Below, piece after piece: positions 1 to 8,777 of a stretch of DNA of 64,000 nt. Made by a program: the position numbers and the translations under genes. The first letter of the stretch is position 1. Every line of letters begins with the position of its first letter. Origin of the DNA: Brenneria nigrifluens DSM 30175 = ATCC 13028 (GTDB taxonomy: Bacteria; Pseudomonadota; Gammaproteobacteria; Enterobacterales; Enterobacteriaceae); NCBI RefSeq assembly GCF_005484965.1, contig NZ_CP034036.1:1922001-1986000 (forward strand). The letters run 5' to 3'. The notes below the pieces were generated by a model. That model was given only the letters and a program-made list of their open reading frames with translations. It was not told the origin of the DNA and did no database searches.

Positions 1-1025
1 GCGGCGCCGATAAATCCCCACAGTAGTAAACGGCGCGCATCCCGGCCTTTGGCTAAACGCGCGAACAGCAGGTTGCCGACCACAATCAGCAGCGCCAGCG
101 GCAGAAATAGCATCCCGGTGGTGAGCACGTCCAACTGGTAGTAGCGCTGCCAGAGCAGCGTCATCACGTAGAACTGGCTGCCGACGCTGGCCATATAGCA
201 GGCGCTGGCGATACAGCCGATGCGCAGGGTGGTCAGCGCACGCAGGGCCGGATGAAGCAGCGGACGGCGGGCGAAGGTTTCATGCAGAATAAAGGCCAGC
301 ACCAGGGCCGCCGAGAGGCGATTGGCGAGATAATCCGCCGCGCCGGTCTCCGCCAGACGGGTAAGGGACCAGACGACGCCGGCGACGGCGGCGCTGCCCA
401 GCAGGGCGCCCAGCGACAGCGACTGCGGTTGCCGGGGCGCGGGAACAGCGGCGAAATGGCGCTGCACCAGCCAGAGCGTCAACAGGCCCGGCGGCAGGTT
501 CACCCAGAAGATCAGTCGCCATTCGATATGGGTCAGCACGCCGCCGAGAAACACGCCGGCCACCAGACCCGCCGCGCCGGTGGCGCTCCATACCGCCAAC
601 GCCCGGTTGTAGGCGTCCCCCTGAAAGCGTTGTCTGAGCAGCGCCAGCACCGCGGGCTGCATCACCGCCGCCGCGGCGCCCTGTCCGGCGCGCGCCAGCA
701 GCAACATCGCGCTCTCCTGCGCCAGCGCGCCGCATACCGAGGCCAGCAAAAATAGCCCCATCGCCAGGCGAAAACTGCACCGCGCCCCAAACCGATCGCT
801 TAGCCAGCCTCCGGTGAGCAGCAGCCCGGCGAACGTCAGCCCGTAAAGCGAGACGATCCAGGGCGTCATCGCCGGGCTTAGCCGCAGCGCCCGCGACAGC
901 TCCGGCAGCGCCACGAACATAATGGCGTAATCCAGCGCGATAAGCGCCTGCGCGATTCCCGGCACCAGCAGCGGCAGCAATATAGCGCCGCGCCGGGAAG
1001 ACGTTGGGGTGGTCAGGCATGTCAT
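1..1025 (-). CDS. MFS drug-type exporter, 14-TM (DHA2) family, 3' end cut by window
   Basis: The frame from the ATG at 1025 stays open to the window edge (at least 341 codons); the C-terminal part lies outside. The start is set by AGGAGG four bases upstream. The protein opens with a hydrophobic segment and then LDYAIMFVALPELS, which matches the start of DHA2 major facilitator proteins. WLSDRFGAR is the loop 2-3 motif, and a Gly/Ala-rich antiporter-type stretch follows around residues 115-160 (TGAAGLVAGVFLGG, then WRLIFWVNLPPG). All of these are typical of proton-driven multidrug or toxic-compound exporters in the inner membrane. It is divergent from the LysR gene at 1162, its probable regulator. 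Substrate unknown. Confidence 0.85.
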   Translation of the reverse strand, partial: MTCLTTPTSSRRGAILLPLLVPGIAQALIALDYAIMFVALPELSRALRLSPAMTPWIVSLYGLTFAGLLLTGGWLSDRFGARCSFRLAMGLFLLASVCGALAQESAMLLLARAGQGAAAAVMQPAVLALLRQRFQGDAYNRALAVWSATGAAGLVAGVFLGGVLTHIEWRLIFWVNLPPGLLTLWLVQRHFAAVPAPRQPQSLSLGALLGSAAVAGVVWSLTRLAETGAADYLANRLSAALVLAFILHETFARRPLLHPALRALTTLRIGCIASACYMASVGSQFYVMTLLWQRYYQLDVLTTGMLFLPLALLIVVGNLLFARLAKGRDARRLLLWGFIGA

Positions 1026-1161
1026 GCAGCCTCCTGTGGCGTGAGTGTTTTAATTGGCAAGGGTGAAAAAAATTCATTAATACTTTGTTAAAGCAACAGA
1101 TTACTTGCTGTAATAACCCCTATTCAAAGTCATTATTTTCAGCTATGGATGAATTGAGCTC

Positions 1162-2079
1162 ATGATAAGAAAGCGACGTCTTCCTCCGCTGGCGGCGATC
1201 CGCACCTTCGATGCCGTGGCGCGCCACGCCAGCTTCAAACTGGCGGCGGAAGAGATTGGCGTCACCGCCACCGCCGTCAGCCATCAGATCCGCGTGCTGG
1301 AAGAGGCGCTGGACACGCGCCTGTTCCAGCGTTCCGCTAAAGCCGTCACGCTGACGGCGGCGGGGGAGATCCTGCTGCGGGCATCGGGCAAGGTATTCAC
1401 TACGTTGCGTGAAGCGGTGGAGGAGATCGCGGCGGCCCGCCGGCCTGCGTCGCTGACGCTGAGCACCACCAGCAATTTTTTAAGCCACTGGCTGGTGCCA
1501 CGCCTGCCGGCGCTGAAACGGCACTGTCCGCAGGTGGAACTGCGTCTGCATAGCGGAACGGAACTGGTTGATGTGCGCGGCAGGGATATGGATGCGGCGA
1601 TCCGCTACGCGGAGCAGGTGGATCCCGACCTTGACGCCGCGCTGCTGTATCAGGACCGCTTTTTGCTGCTGGCCAGCCCGGCGCTGAATATCCGTACCCC
1701 GGCGGATTTAACGGGCGTGCCGCTGTTTCATATTGAAAACCGCCATATTCCCCAGCCGGAACCCGACTGGGCGCATTGGCGCGACGCGTACGGCCCGGCG
1801 GATCTTGACGTTGGCGCGGGCATTCGCTTTGACGACGAGGCGCACGCCGTTCAGGCGGCGATTGCCGGACAGGGGGTAGTGATCGCCAGCCAACTGCTGG
1901 TGCAGGATGCGTTGGAAAAACGGCTGCTGGTCGCGCCGCTAATCGGCGCTCTGCCCGGCGGCCGCTACTATTTCGTCACCGGCCGGGAAAAAGCGTCGCG
2001 GGATGACATCCGCCAGCTGCGCGCCTGGCTGTTGGCGGCGTTTCCGGCAGGGGATGATGAGCGAGTGGGCAAGGCATAA
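1162..2079 (+). CDS. LysR-family transcriptional regulator, GcvA-like
   Basis: 305 residues, the usual LysR length. The N-terminal winged helix-turn-helix (about residues 5-65) contains FKLAAEEIGVTATAVSHQIR. PPLAAIRTFDAVARH is the typical opening of the GcvA subgroup, and a periplasmic-binding-like effector domain spans roughly 90-295. The 136-bp gap to the divergent MFS exporter should hold both promoters and the operator, so the simplest role is control of that exporter. The effector cannot be deduced. The ribosome site is weak: an earlier ATG at 1145 closes within seven codons, so 1162 is the first usable start. Confidence 0.85.
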   Translation: MIRKRRLPPLAAIRTFDAVARHASFKLAAEEIGVTATAVSHQIRVLEEALDTRLFQRSAKAVTLTAAGEILLRASGKVFTTLREAVEEIAAARRPASLTLSTTSNFLSHWLVPRLPALKRHCPQVELRLHSGTELVDVRGRDMDAAIRYAEQVDPDLDAALLYQDRFLLLASPALNIRTPADLTGVPLFHIENRHIPQPEPDWAHWRDAYGPADLDVGAGIRFDDEAHAVQAAIAGQGVVIASQLLVQDALEKRLLVAPLIGALPGGRYYFVTGREKASRDDIRQLRAWLLAAFPAGDDERVGKA

Positions 2080-2088
2080 CGGGAGGAA

Positions 2089-2289
2089 TCAGCCGTTGGC
2101 GCCGATTATCCGATGACAGGGAATCACGATACCGACCGGATTGGCGCCGTTGGCCAGCCCGACGGTGCGTACGGCCAGCGGGTTGTTGATGCGCGCGGCC
2201 AGCGCGCCGTAACTGAGGGTTTCCCCGGCCGGGATATCGCGCCGCAGCGGGGTAGCCATGCGCTCCAGGAAAAAACGTTGTGATTTCAT
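2089..2289 (-). pseudogene. Remnant of O6-alkylguanine-DNA methyltransferase (Ogt/Ada C-terminal domain)
   Basis: A 66-codon frame carries the core of the alkyltransferase domain: IPAGETLSYGALAARI, then AVRTVGLANGANPVGIVIPCHRIIGANG with the suicidal-acceptor motif PCHR. It stops right after GANG, so the family's final segment (the GY..G....K..LL block) is missing. Upstream the F...VW..L motif is degraded and there is no N-terminal domain. A functional member has roughly 160-180 residues. I read this as a decayed ogt-type gene wedged between the LysR gene and treF. The active-site motif survives, so decay may be recent or the fragment may have arisen by deletion. Confidence 0.7.
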
Positions 2290-2368
2290 TTGGTTTCACT
2301 TAAAGAACGGGGCAGCCATCCGCGGAACCGCGCCGGCAGCGGCAGGCGGGTGGCTCATACGAAAAACT

Positions 2369-4024
2369 TCATTCCAAAGGTTCTCCGTAAAGGCCAATCA
2401 GCCGGCGTACAACGCCGTTGGTCCAGCCAAAACCATCCTGAAGCGGGTATTCGCCCCCGCCGCCTTCGCGCGGGGTGCCGCCGGCGATATGGTATTTTTC
2501 AATCAGTTTATGGTTTTGGCGGTAAAAAAGGTTCACCGTTTTTAGCCAGCTGCGGGCAATTTCATCGCCAAGCGCGTCGTTGCCGTACAGTTTAAAGCCC
2601 TGAATGGCCATCCATTGCAGCGGCGCCCAGCCGTTGGGGTTATCCCATTGCTCACCGGTTTCATACTCGGTGGCCATGATCCCTCCCGGCGTGAGCAGGC
2701 GCGCGCGTACCGCTTCCGCCAGTCTGTCGGCCTGTTCGTGGGTGGCGAGTCCCACATACAGCGGTACGATGCTGGCGGCGGAGAAGAGCGCCATCTGCTG
2801 GCGGCGCCAGTCATAGTCGCGAAAACATCCTTGCTCCTCATCCCACAGATAGCGGTTAACGGCCGTGCGCCGCGCTTCCGCCTTGTGGCGAAATAGCGTC
2901 TCCGTCTCTCTATCCCCTTTCAAACCGGAGATATTGGCGATGGCGCCCTCCAGCTTGTAAAGAAAGGCGTTGAGATCCACCGGGATAAACTGCGTGGTGC
3001 GAATACTGGCGAGACGATGCGCATCGCGCAGCCAGCGCGACGAGTAGTCCCATCCCGAAGCGGCCCCCGCCCGTAGATCCCGGTAAACCTCATTTGCCGG
3101 ACGGGTGGAGTGTCGCGCGGTTTCCACATCTTCGCGCCAGGATTCGTCGCGCGGGGTGTCCCTGTCGTCCCAGTAGCGGTTAAGCAGCGCGCCGTCCGGC
3201 ATCCGCACTACGTGGCGATAGGCCTGGTTCAGCGCCAGCGATTCGGCGCCGTCCATCCAGAAAGCATACTCCAGCAGCAGATGCTCCAGATAACGGCGGG
3301 CGCCGCGCACACCGTCCTCTTCAAACAGTTCCACCATCAGCGCGAACACCGGCGGCTGCGAACGGCTGAGGTAATAGGTGCGATTGCCGTTGGGAATATG
3401 CCCGTAGGTTTCAATCATCCAGGCGAAATTATCCGCCATACAGCGCAGCAGGTCGTTGCGCCCGCTTTCCGCCAACCCCAGCATGGTGAAGTAGGAGTCC
3501 CAGTAGTAGGTTTCGCTGAAGCGGCCGCCCGGCACTATATAGGCCTGCGGCAGCGCCAGCAGCGACGACCACGGAATATGGTCCTGAGGCTCGCGCGTCA
3601 GCACGATCCACAGATTATCGATATGCTCTTTAAGGGAGTGCTGCGGATTGGAGATATAATCGCTGTCACGGCTTTCCGGCAGCCAGAAATGCGCTTCGAC
3701 AAACTGCCTCAGGTCAAAATCGGGTTTGTTTTTCACCCGGCGGTAGCGGATAAGAATATCCAGCGGATCCATTTTGGGCGCGCAGTCGGGGAACGTCTTG
3801 CTGTCGTCGAAAATACGCGAGGACTGTACGCGCTCGAACAACTCCAGATAGCGATCGGCGGGGGTCAGCGCATCGGAAGGCGGCAGCCCTTCGATCATTT
3901 CCGGTTCCGGCTCCGCTTCGAGCATGTAATCCAGCGTTAACTCGACGGGATCAAGTTGGTATTGGCGATTTTTGTCGATGTCGAACTCCGCTGATTCAGC
4001 AACCGGTAATTTCGTATTGAACAT
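2369..4024 (-). CDS. treF: Cytoplasmic trehalase (GH37)
   Basis: 551 residues, essentially the length of E. coli TreF (549), with no signal peptide, which favours the cytoplasmic enzyme over periplasmic TreA. Both trehalase signatures are present: PGGRFSETYYWDSYF at residues 165-179 and QWDNPNGWAP at 459-468, followed by the Gly-rich GGGGEYPLQDGFGW segment near the C terminus. It hydrolyses trehalose to two glucose molecules, recycling the osmoprotectant made by OtsBA. It lies downstream of otsBA on the same strand, about 300 bp away and beyond a hairpin, so it is probably transcribed separately. In E. coli treF and otsBA are not neighbours. Confidence 0.95.
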   Translation of the reverse strand: MFNTKLPVAESAEFDIDKNRQYQLDPVELTLDYMLEAEPEPEMIEGLPPSDALTPADRYLELFERVQSSRIFDDSKTFPDCAPKMDPLDILIRYRRVKNKPDFDLRQFVEAHFWLPESRDSDYISNPQHSLKEHIDNLWIVLTREPQDHIPWSSLLALPQAYIVPGGRFSETYYWDSYFTMLGLAESGRNDLLRCMADNFAWMIETYGHIPNGNRTYYLSRSQPPVFALMVELFEEDGVRGARRYLEHLLLEYAFWMDGAESLALNQAYRHVVRMPDGALLNRYWDDRDTPRDESWREDVETARHSTRPANEVYRDLRAGAASGWDYSSRWLRDAHRLASIRTTQFIPVDLNAFLYKLEGAIANISGLKGDRETETLFRHKAEARRTAVNRYLWDEEQGCFRDYDWRRQQMALFSAASIVPLYVGLATHEQADRLAEAVRARLLTPGGIMATEYETGEQWDNPNGWAPLQWMAIQGFKLYGNDALGDEIARSWLKTVNLFYRQNHKLIEKYHIAGGTPREGGGGEYPLQDGFGWTNGVVRRLIGLYGEPLE

Positions 4025-4189
4025 GGGCTACAAACCTCCGCATGGCGTGGTAAAGATAAGGGATGTTGTCCAGGGTCTCGCTATTAAGTATAGACATCTG
4101 TTTCATCACCTACAGCAAAAAGTGTGCTACCCATCACGTTTTCCTATGACCGCCAAAGGCGAAAAATCATATAACTCGTTATTTATAAA

Positions 4190-4226
4190 AATAAAAAAAC
4201 AACGCGGCATAACCACGCCATGCCGC
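4190..4226 (-). terminator. Rho-independent terminator downstream of otsA
   Basis: On the minus strand GCGGCAT (4220-4226) pairs with ATGCCGC (4204-4210) across a nine-base loop. A T-rich tract of seven T residues in a row follows at 4193-4199. It lies about 100 bases after the otsA stop and upstream of treF, so it should separate the two transcription units. The rest of 4025-4328 holds a second small GC hairpin (CCCCG/CGGGG, about 4264-4278) and the presumed treF promoter; I see no gene there. Confidence 0.7.
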
Positions 4227-4328
4227 AATCCGGCGCGTTTTGTTTGCAACGATTGATGTACGGCCCCGGTCAACGGGGCGGGACAGGGAAGGGATGAGGT
4301 TCGCCGCCGTCTGCAGCCAGGGCGGCGT

Positions 4329-5753
4329 TTATGAAGTCGGCGCTTGGGCGGCCGCGCCATACGCGGCGCTGCGCGGCTGGATGGTCCGCAGGTCTTGCAA
4401 ATAACTATCACGCCAGCGCGCGATATCATTTTTGTGCAGCACCGCCATCATGTCGTTGTAGCGCGAGATACGCTCGGCCAGCGGCATGGTCAGCGCTTTA
4501 TCCAGCGCCGCAGCCACTTCGTCCCGATCGTAAGGGTTGACGATAAGCGCGGCGGTCAGTTCATTGGCGGCGCCGGCGAATCGCGACAGCACCAGTACTC
4601 CCGGATCGTCAGGATCCTGTGCCGCCACATACTCTTTCGCCACCAGGTTCATGCCGTCGCGCAGCGGGGTGACCAGCCCGACATCCGTCAGACGAAATAT
4701 TTTCATCAGCAGCCGGCGGTCGAAATGCTGGTTGAGATAGTAGAGCGGCGTACTGTTCAGGGTGCCGTATTTGCCGTTAATCCGTCCGACTTCCATCTCC
4801 AGTTGATGGCGAATATCCTGATAAGCTTGCACATCGCCGCGCGAGGTCGGGGCGATTTGCGAATAGCGAACATTGCCGCGATGCTGCGGGTAGTGCTCCA
4901 GCAAGGCCTCATAGGCAAGAAAGCGTTCCGGCAGCCCTTTGGAATAGTCCAGCCGTTCGCAGGAGATAATATTCTGCGCATCGCCCAGTTCGCGTTTCAT
5001 CGCCGCCATTTTGGGCGGCAGCGGGCCTTCCGCCATCTCCTTGATGCTGTCCGGCGCTATGCCTATCGGATAAACCTCCGTCATAAACGTATTGCCGAAA
5101 GCGCGATGGGTTTTCGCCCCGATCGGCTGCAGCGCGGTCAGTTGCCCCAGGTTGTCGAGAAACGCCATGCGGTCGTTTTCCGTCTGAAATCCGAGCAAGT
5201 CATATTCGCACAGCATTTTCAGCAGTTCTTGATGGGTGGGCAGCGCATTGAAAATTTCCGGCGTCGGGAAGGGAATATGCAGGAAGAAACCGATACGGTT
5301 ATTCACCCCTATTTTGCGCAACGCGGCGGCAAACGGCAGCAAATGATAATCATGGATCCACAGGATATCGTCCGGTTTGATCAACGGCTGTAACCGTTTG
5401 GCCAGCAGTTCGTTAACCCGACGGTAGCCTTCCCAGGCTTCGCGCTGAAACTGCACCAGGTCGATACGATAATGAAATGCCGGCCAGATGACGGTATTGG
5501 AAAACTGACAGTAGTAGAGATCGTAATCGTTTTGATTGAGCGGAAGCGCGGCATAAGTGATGCCGTCCACTTCCTGCAGATTCAGATCGTCCTCATCTTC
5601 ACCGGATATTTCGCTTATCTCGCCGTTCCAGCCAAACCACAATCCCCCGGTGGCTTTCAATGCATCCAGAATACCTACGGCCAGTCCGCCGGCGCTGGAC
5701 TTCGACTTATCAGGAATAGCGATACGATTAGATACGACAACCAGGCGACTCAT
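4329..5753 (-). CDS. otsA: Trehalose-6-phosphate synthase
   Basis: 474 residues, GT20 family, the same size as E. coli OtsA. It joins UDP-glucose and glucose 6-phosphate to give trehalose 6-phosphate in the cytoplasm. Visible motifs are the N-terminal VVVSNR, the GGLAVG loop, IHDYHL, and CERLDYSKGLPERF, which carries the Arg/Lys pair that contacts the donor phosphates. DGMNLVAKEY is the C-terminal nucleotide-sugar loop. The start overlaps the otsB stop by four bases (ATGA), so the genes are co-translated in the order otsB-otsA, as in E. coli. By family knowledge the operon is RpoS- and osmotically controlled; I did not identify its promoter. Confidence 0.97.
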   Translation of the reverse strand: MSRLVVVSNRIAIPDKSKSSAGGLAVGILDALKATGGLWFGWNGEISEISGEDEDDLNLQEVDGITYAALPLNQNDYDLYYCQFSNTVIWPAFHYRIDLVQFQREAWEGYRRVNELLAKRLQPLIKPDDILWIHDYHLLPFAAALRKIGVNNRIGFFLHIPFPTPEIFNALPTHQELLKMLCEYDLLGFQTENDRMAFLDNLGQLTALQPIGAKTHRAFGNTFMTEVYPIGIAPDSIKEMAEGPLPPKMAAMKRELGDAQNIISCERLDYSKGLPERFLAYEALLEHYPQHRGNVRYSQIAPTSRGDVQAYQDIRHQLEMEVGRINGKYGTLNSTPLYYLNQHFDRRLLMKIFRLTDVGLVTPLRDGMNLVAKEYVAAQDPDDPGVLVLSRFAGAANELTAALIVNPYDRDEVAAALDKALTMPLAERISRYNDMMAVLHKNDIARWRDSYLQDLRTIQPRSAAYGAAAQAPTS

Positions 5754-6550
5754 AGCTTTAACTCCTTAGCGACGTTATCTTGCTTTAGTTGTAATAGTAA
5801 TTGTTCAAGCCAGTGGTAAACGTCCGCTACCCGTCCGAGGCGGTAGCGGGCATGGCCTGAACCGTCTCCGACCTTAACGGAAATGCCCTGCATGGCATTC
5901 ACTGCCAGAAATCCTTTCTCATCCGTCAGGTCGTCGCCAACAAAAACCGGGATGCGTCCGGTGAAAGGGGCTTCCTGCATAAAGGCGTTAATCGCCGCGC
6001 CCTTGTCGGTTCCTCGCGGCTTTATCTCCACCACGCATTTGCCGGGCTGGAGCGATAGTTGAGGAAAGCGCGCCACGGCGGACTCCGCCAGAGCTACTAC
6101 CTGCGGCTGATACGGCATCGCCTGGCGATAGTGCAGTGCGAAAGCCATGCCTTTGGCCTCCAGCAAGGTGCCCGGCAGGGCGGCTATCGCGGGCTCCAGC
6201 ATTCGCCGCAGGGATTCCGTCACTTCCGCCGGCAGCGTGACGCGATGCAGGTTACCCGCGCCGTCGCGCCGTTCGGCGCCGTGTACCCCGGCCAGCGGCA
6301 GCCTGAGCGGGGCGATCAGTTTATCCAACTGTTCGATGGGGCGGCCCGATATCAGCGCCAGCGCGCCGTGACACGCGGCCGACAACGCCTGCAAATTGAC
6401 GCGCACATCAGCAGGAATGGCAACGGCGTCCGGCTGCGGCCGAATCTCCGCCAGCGTGCCGTCCACGTCGAAAAAGAAGGCGTATCGCCCGCCGTTCAGT
6501 ATGGGGAGAGGCGGGGTGTCGGTGGTGTTTTCCGTCGCAATGGTGGTCAA
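5750..6550 (-). CDS. otsB: Trehalose-6-phosphate phosphatase
   Basis: HAD-superfamily phosphatase that removes phosphate from the OtsA product to release trehalose. Motif I FFFDVDGTLAEI holds the catalytic aspartates, LISGR is motif II, GVHGAERRD the cap segment, KCVVEIKPRGTDKG motif III, and FVGDDLTDEKGF motif IV. I place the start at the TTG at 6550 because AGGAGG sits six bases before it. The frame also extends to a GTG at 6586 (278 codons), but that codon has no ribosome site. With the TTG start the protein has 266 residues, the same as E. coli OtsB. It is the first gene of otsBA. Confidence 0.93.
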   Translation of the reverse strand: MTTIATENTTDTPPLPILNGGRYAFFFDVDGTLAEIRPQPDAVAIPADVRVNLQALSAACHGALALISGRPIEQLDKLIAPLRLPLAGVHGAERRDGAGNLHRVTLPAEVTESLRRMLEPAIAALPGTLLEAKGMAFALHYRQAMPYQPQVVALAESAVARFPQLSLQPGKCVVEIKPRGTDKGAAINAFMQEAPFTGRIPVFVGDDLTDEKGFLAVNAMQGISVKVGDGSGHARYRLGRVADVYHWLEQLLLQLKQDNVAKELKL

Positions 6551-6910
6551 ACCGATCCTCCTGTCTGTATGGTGTGGGTATCGCACTTTGTTACGCTGTA
6601 ACCTATTGCGCGTCCTGCCGTCATAATACCATCGTCCGCGCCAGGTGAGATCCCCGCTTCGCCATCGCGCGAGGCGTGTCTGCTGTTACGGTGGAACAAG
6701 GAAAACGCCGCAACGGGAACAATATACACATGCAGCGAATGGGCAGGATAAAACAGCTTATTTTGAATAAATCTGTTGATGGAACGCTCTATAACTGAAT
6801 AAATATAACCCAATAATCACCACCTGATTGTGAACATCATTGCCATTCAGTGTAGCCGCTGGCGGATATTTTTCCAGACCGGCGGCGGGACCCAGCGCGG
6901 CGGGTAAGGG

Positions 6911-7078
6911 TTGCAACAGGTTCTGATGCAGCTTGCGGGTCAGCGGTTTCAGCGCCGCGCCAACCGCACCGAACCAGCCCGCGAGGGTACTGCGAGGGAG
7001 GTCGACGCCGCTGCGTTGATATATCGCCTGCTGACGGTAGAGCGGCAGGTGGTCAAGGCTTTTGGTTAGAGGATGCAT
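6911..7078 (-). pseudogene. IS66-family transposase (TnpC) fragment
   Basis: A frame reading DHLPLYRQQAIYQRSGVDLP, continuing as RSTLAGWFGAVGAALKPL, is the conserved middle of IS66-type TnpC, where the family reads roughly DHLPLYRQ..I..R.G..L.RSTL..W. Only about 55 residues are recognisable of a protein that normally exceeds 500. The following 50 codons (to 6758) are not clearly IS66. No terminal inverted repeats or accessory tnpA/tnpB were seen, so this is a dead scrap. It abuts the ribosome site of the peptide-binding gene at 7090, so that gene's promoter lies within or across the remnant. I see nothing recognisable in 6551-6757. Confidence 0.75.
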
Positions 7079-7089
7079 AAGGAGATGGT

Positions 7090-8730
7090 ATGATTTTAGC
7101 GTTAAACGTCGGTAAAAAAGCGCGCGGCGCTTTGCTGTTTTCGCTTTGTTCAGCGTTGCCCCCGGCTGCCGTTGATGCGGCGGCGGTGCCCGCGGGAGTG
7201 CAACTGGCGGAAAAACAGGAGCTGGTGCGCGGCAACGGTTCCGAACCCGCCTCGCTCGATGCGCATAAAGTGGAAAGCGATGTCGAAGCCAATATTATTC
7301 ATGATTTTTTTGAAAAACTGATTGCGGTGCGTGATGACGGCAGCATTTCCGGCGGGCTGGCCGAAAAGTGGGAGCAGCAGGACCATCAGCTCTGGACGTT
7401 CCATTTGCGTCCGGATCTGAAGTGGTCCGACGGCACTCCGCTCACTGCCGACGATGTCGTCTTCAGTTGGCGGCGTCTGGTCGATCCGCAAACCCTTTCC
7501 CCCTATCAGTCCTATATCCCCAACATGCATGTGCGCAACGCGGCGGATATCGCGGCAGGGAAGAAGCCCGCCAGCGAGCTGGGCATCAGGGCGCTGGATA
7601 GGCGCACGGTACAAATCGAGTTGGATCGGCCTTTGTCCTATTTTCTGGCGATGGTCGCCCATTTTGCCGTCGTCACCCTGCCGCAAGCGGCGATTGAAAA
7701 GTATGGCGATAAATGGACCCAGCCCGGCAATTTCGTCGGCAGCGGTCCTTTTATCCTTGAGGAGTGGGTGGTCAACGAGCGCATTGTCGCCAAACGCAAT
7801 CCCTATTATTGGGATAACGTCCATACCATACTCAACAAGGTGACCTATCTGCCCATCGTGTCAAACACGGCGGAGGTGAATCGCTACAAGACAGGGGAGG
7901 TGGAGGTGACTTTTACGCTGCCGCCGCATCTGTTCAAAGCGCTCAAGACGGAATTGCCCGATCAGGTTAAGGTGAACCCGCAGTTATCGACCTACTACTA
8001 TAAATTCAATACGCAAAAACCGCCGTTTAACGACCCGCGCGTCAGACGGGCGCTGGATCTGGCGCTTGACAAAACGGTGATTGCCGAAAAAGTGTTGGGC
8101 ATGGGACAAGTGCCCGCCTATAGCATCTTGCCGCCGGGTATGGCGGGCTATACCAGCCAACAGCCCGAATGGGCGGCCTGGACCCAGCAGCAGAGAAACG
8201 CCGAGGCGAAAAAGCTGCTGTCCGCCGCGGGGTTCAGCGCGCAGCGGCCGTTAAAGTTCGACCTGCTGTACAACACTTCCGAGTCGCATCAGCGGGTTGC
8301 CATCGCCGCCAGCTCCATGTGGAAGCAGGTGCTGGGCGTGGAGGCGCGGCTGAAAAATCAGGAGTGGAAGACCATGCTGGACACCATGCGGACCGGCGAT
8401 TTCCAGGTGGTGAGATCGTCCTGGGCGGCGGATTATAACGAGCCTTCCACCTATTTTGATATCCTGCGTACCGGCAACAGCAATAATCAGGGGCGATTCA
8501 CTCATGCCGAATACGACGCCCTGCTGGATCGCGCGGTCAACGCGAACTCGGTGGCGGCGCGTAATAGCGACGACTATCATCAGGCGGAAAAAATTCTTCA
8601 GCAGCAGGTTCCGCTGCTCCCCATCTATTACTATGTGCGCGCGCAACTGGTGAAACCTTATGTCGGCGGATTTAAGCCCGACCAGAAAGCGGATATATAC
8701 AGCAAGGATATTTATATCATCAAGCATTAA
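7090..8730 (+). CDS. Periplasmic oligopeptide-binding protein, OppA/MppA family
   Basis: 546 residues with an N-terminal signal-like stretch, starting five bases after AAGGAG. The mature part begins VPAGVQLAEKQELVR and ends KDIYIIKH, as OppA and MppA do. Between these are GSEPASLD, WTFHLRPDLKWSDGTPLTA, YYYKFNTQKPPFNDPRVRRA and WAADYNEPST, all class-5 solute-binding hallmarks. It should bind peptides or murein tripeptide in the periplasm and hand them to an Opp-type permease. No permease or ATPase genes adjoin, so like E. coli MppA it probably borrows the Opp membrane complex. I cannot separate an oppA paralogue from mppA by eye. It converges on ribA. Confidence 0.85.
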   Translation: MILALNVGKKARGALLFSLCSALPPAAVDAAAVPAGVQLAEKQELVRGNGSEPASLDAHKVESDVEANIIHDFFEKLIAVRDDGSISGGLAEKWEQQDHQLWTFHLRPDLKWSDGTPLTADDVVFSWRRLVDPQTLSPYQSYIPNMHVRNAADIAAGKKPASELGIRALDRRTVQIELDRPLSYFLAMVAHFAVVTLPQAAIEKYGDKWTQPGNFVGSGPFILEEWVVNERIVAKRNPYYWDNVHTILNKVTYLPIVSNTAEVNRYKTGEVEVTFTLPPHLFKALKTELPDQVKVNPQLSTYYYKFNTQKPPFNDPRVRRALDLALDKTVIAEKVLGMGQVPAYSILPPGMAGYTSQQPEWAAWTQQQRNAEAKKLLSAAGFSAQRPLKFDLLYNTSESHQRVAIAASSMWKQVLGVEARLKNQEWKTMLDTMRTGDFQVVRSSWAADYNEPSTYFDILRTGNSNNQGRFTHAEYDALLDRAVNANSVAARNSDDYHQAEKILQQQVPLLPIYYYVRAQLVKPYVGGFKPDQKADIYSKDIYIIKH

Positions 8731-8739
8731 GAGGAGATA

Positions 8740-8762
8740 AATGCCAGGGGGTGCCTGGCATT
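8740..8762. terminator. Hairpin between the convergent peptide-binding gene and ribA
   Basis: AATGCCAGG (8740-8748) pairs perfectly with CCTGGCATT (8754-8762) across a five-base loop. Lying between two converging genes, it can serve both strands, although neither side has a long T tract. Confidence 0.5.
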
Positions 8763-8777
8763 CGCCTTGACCGGCCG

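Noticed and set aside
280..1077. 265-codon minus-strand frame upstream of the LysR gene
   Set aside because: Ala/Arg/Gly-rich out-of-frame reading; the true gene is the MFS exporter in another frame that runs off the window edge.
3110..3940. 276-codon plus-strand frame inside treF
   Set aside because: Antisense shadow of a conserved trehalase; no family motif or ribosome site.
4344..5393. 349-codon plus-strand frame inside otsA
   Set aside because: Antisense to a clear trehalose-6-phosphate synthase, biased composition, no motifs.
8742..8771. Nine-codon frame after GAGGAG between the peptide-binding gene and ribA
   Set aside because: It consists of the terminator hairpin; a chance ribosome-like site, no evidence of coding.
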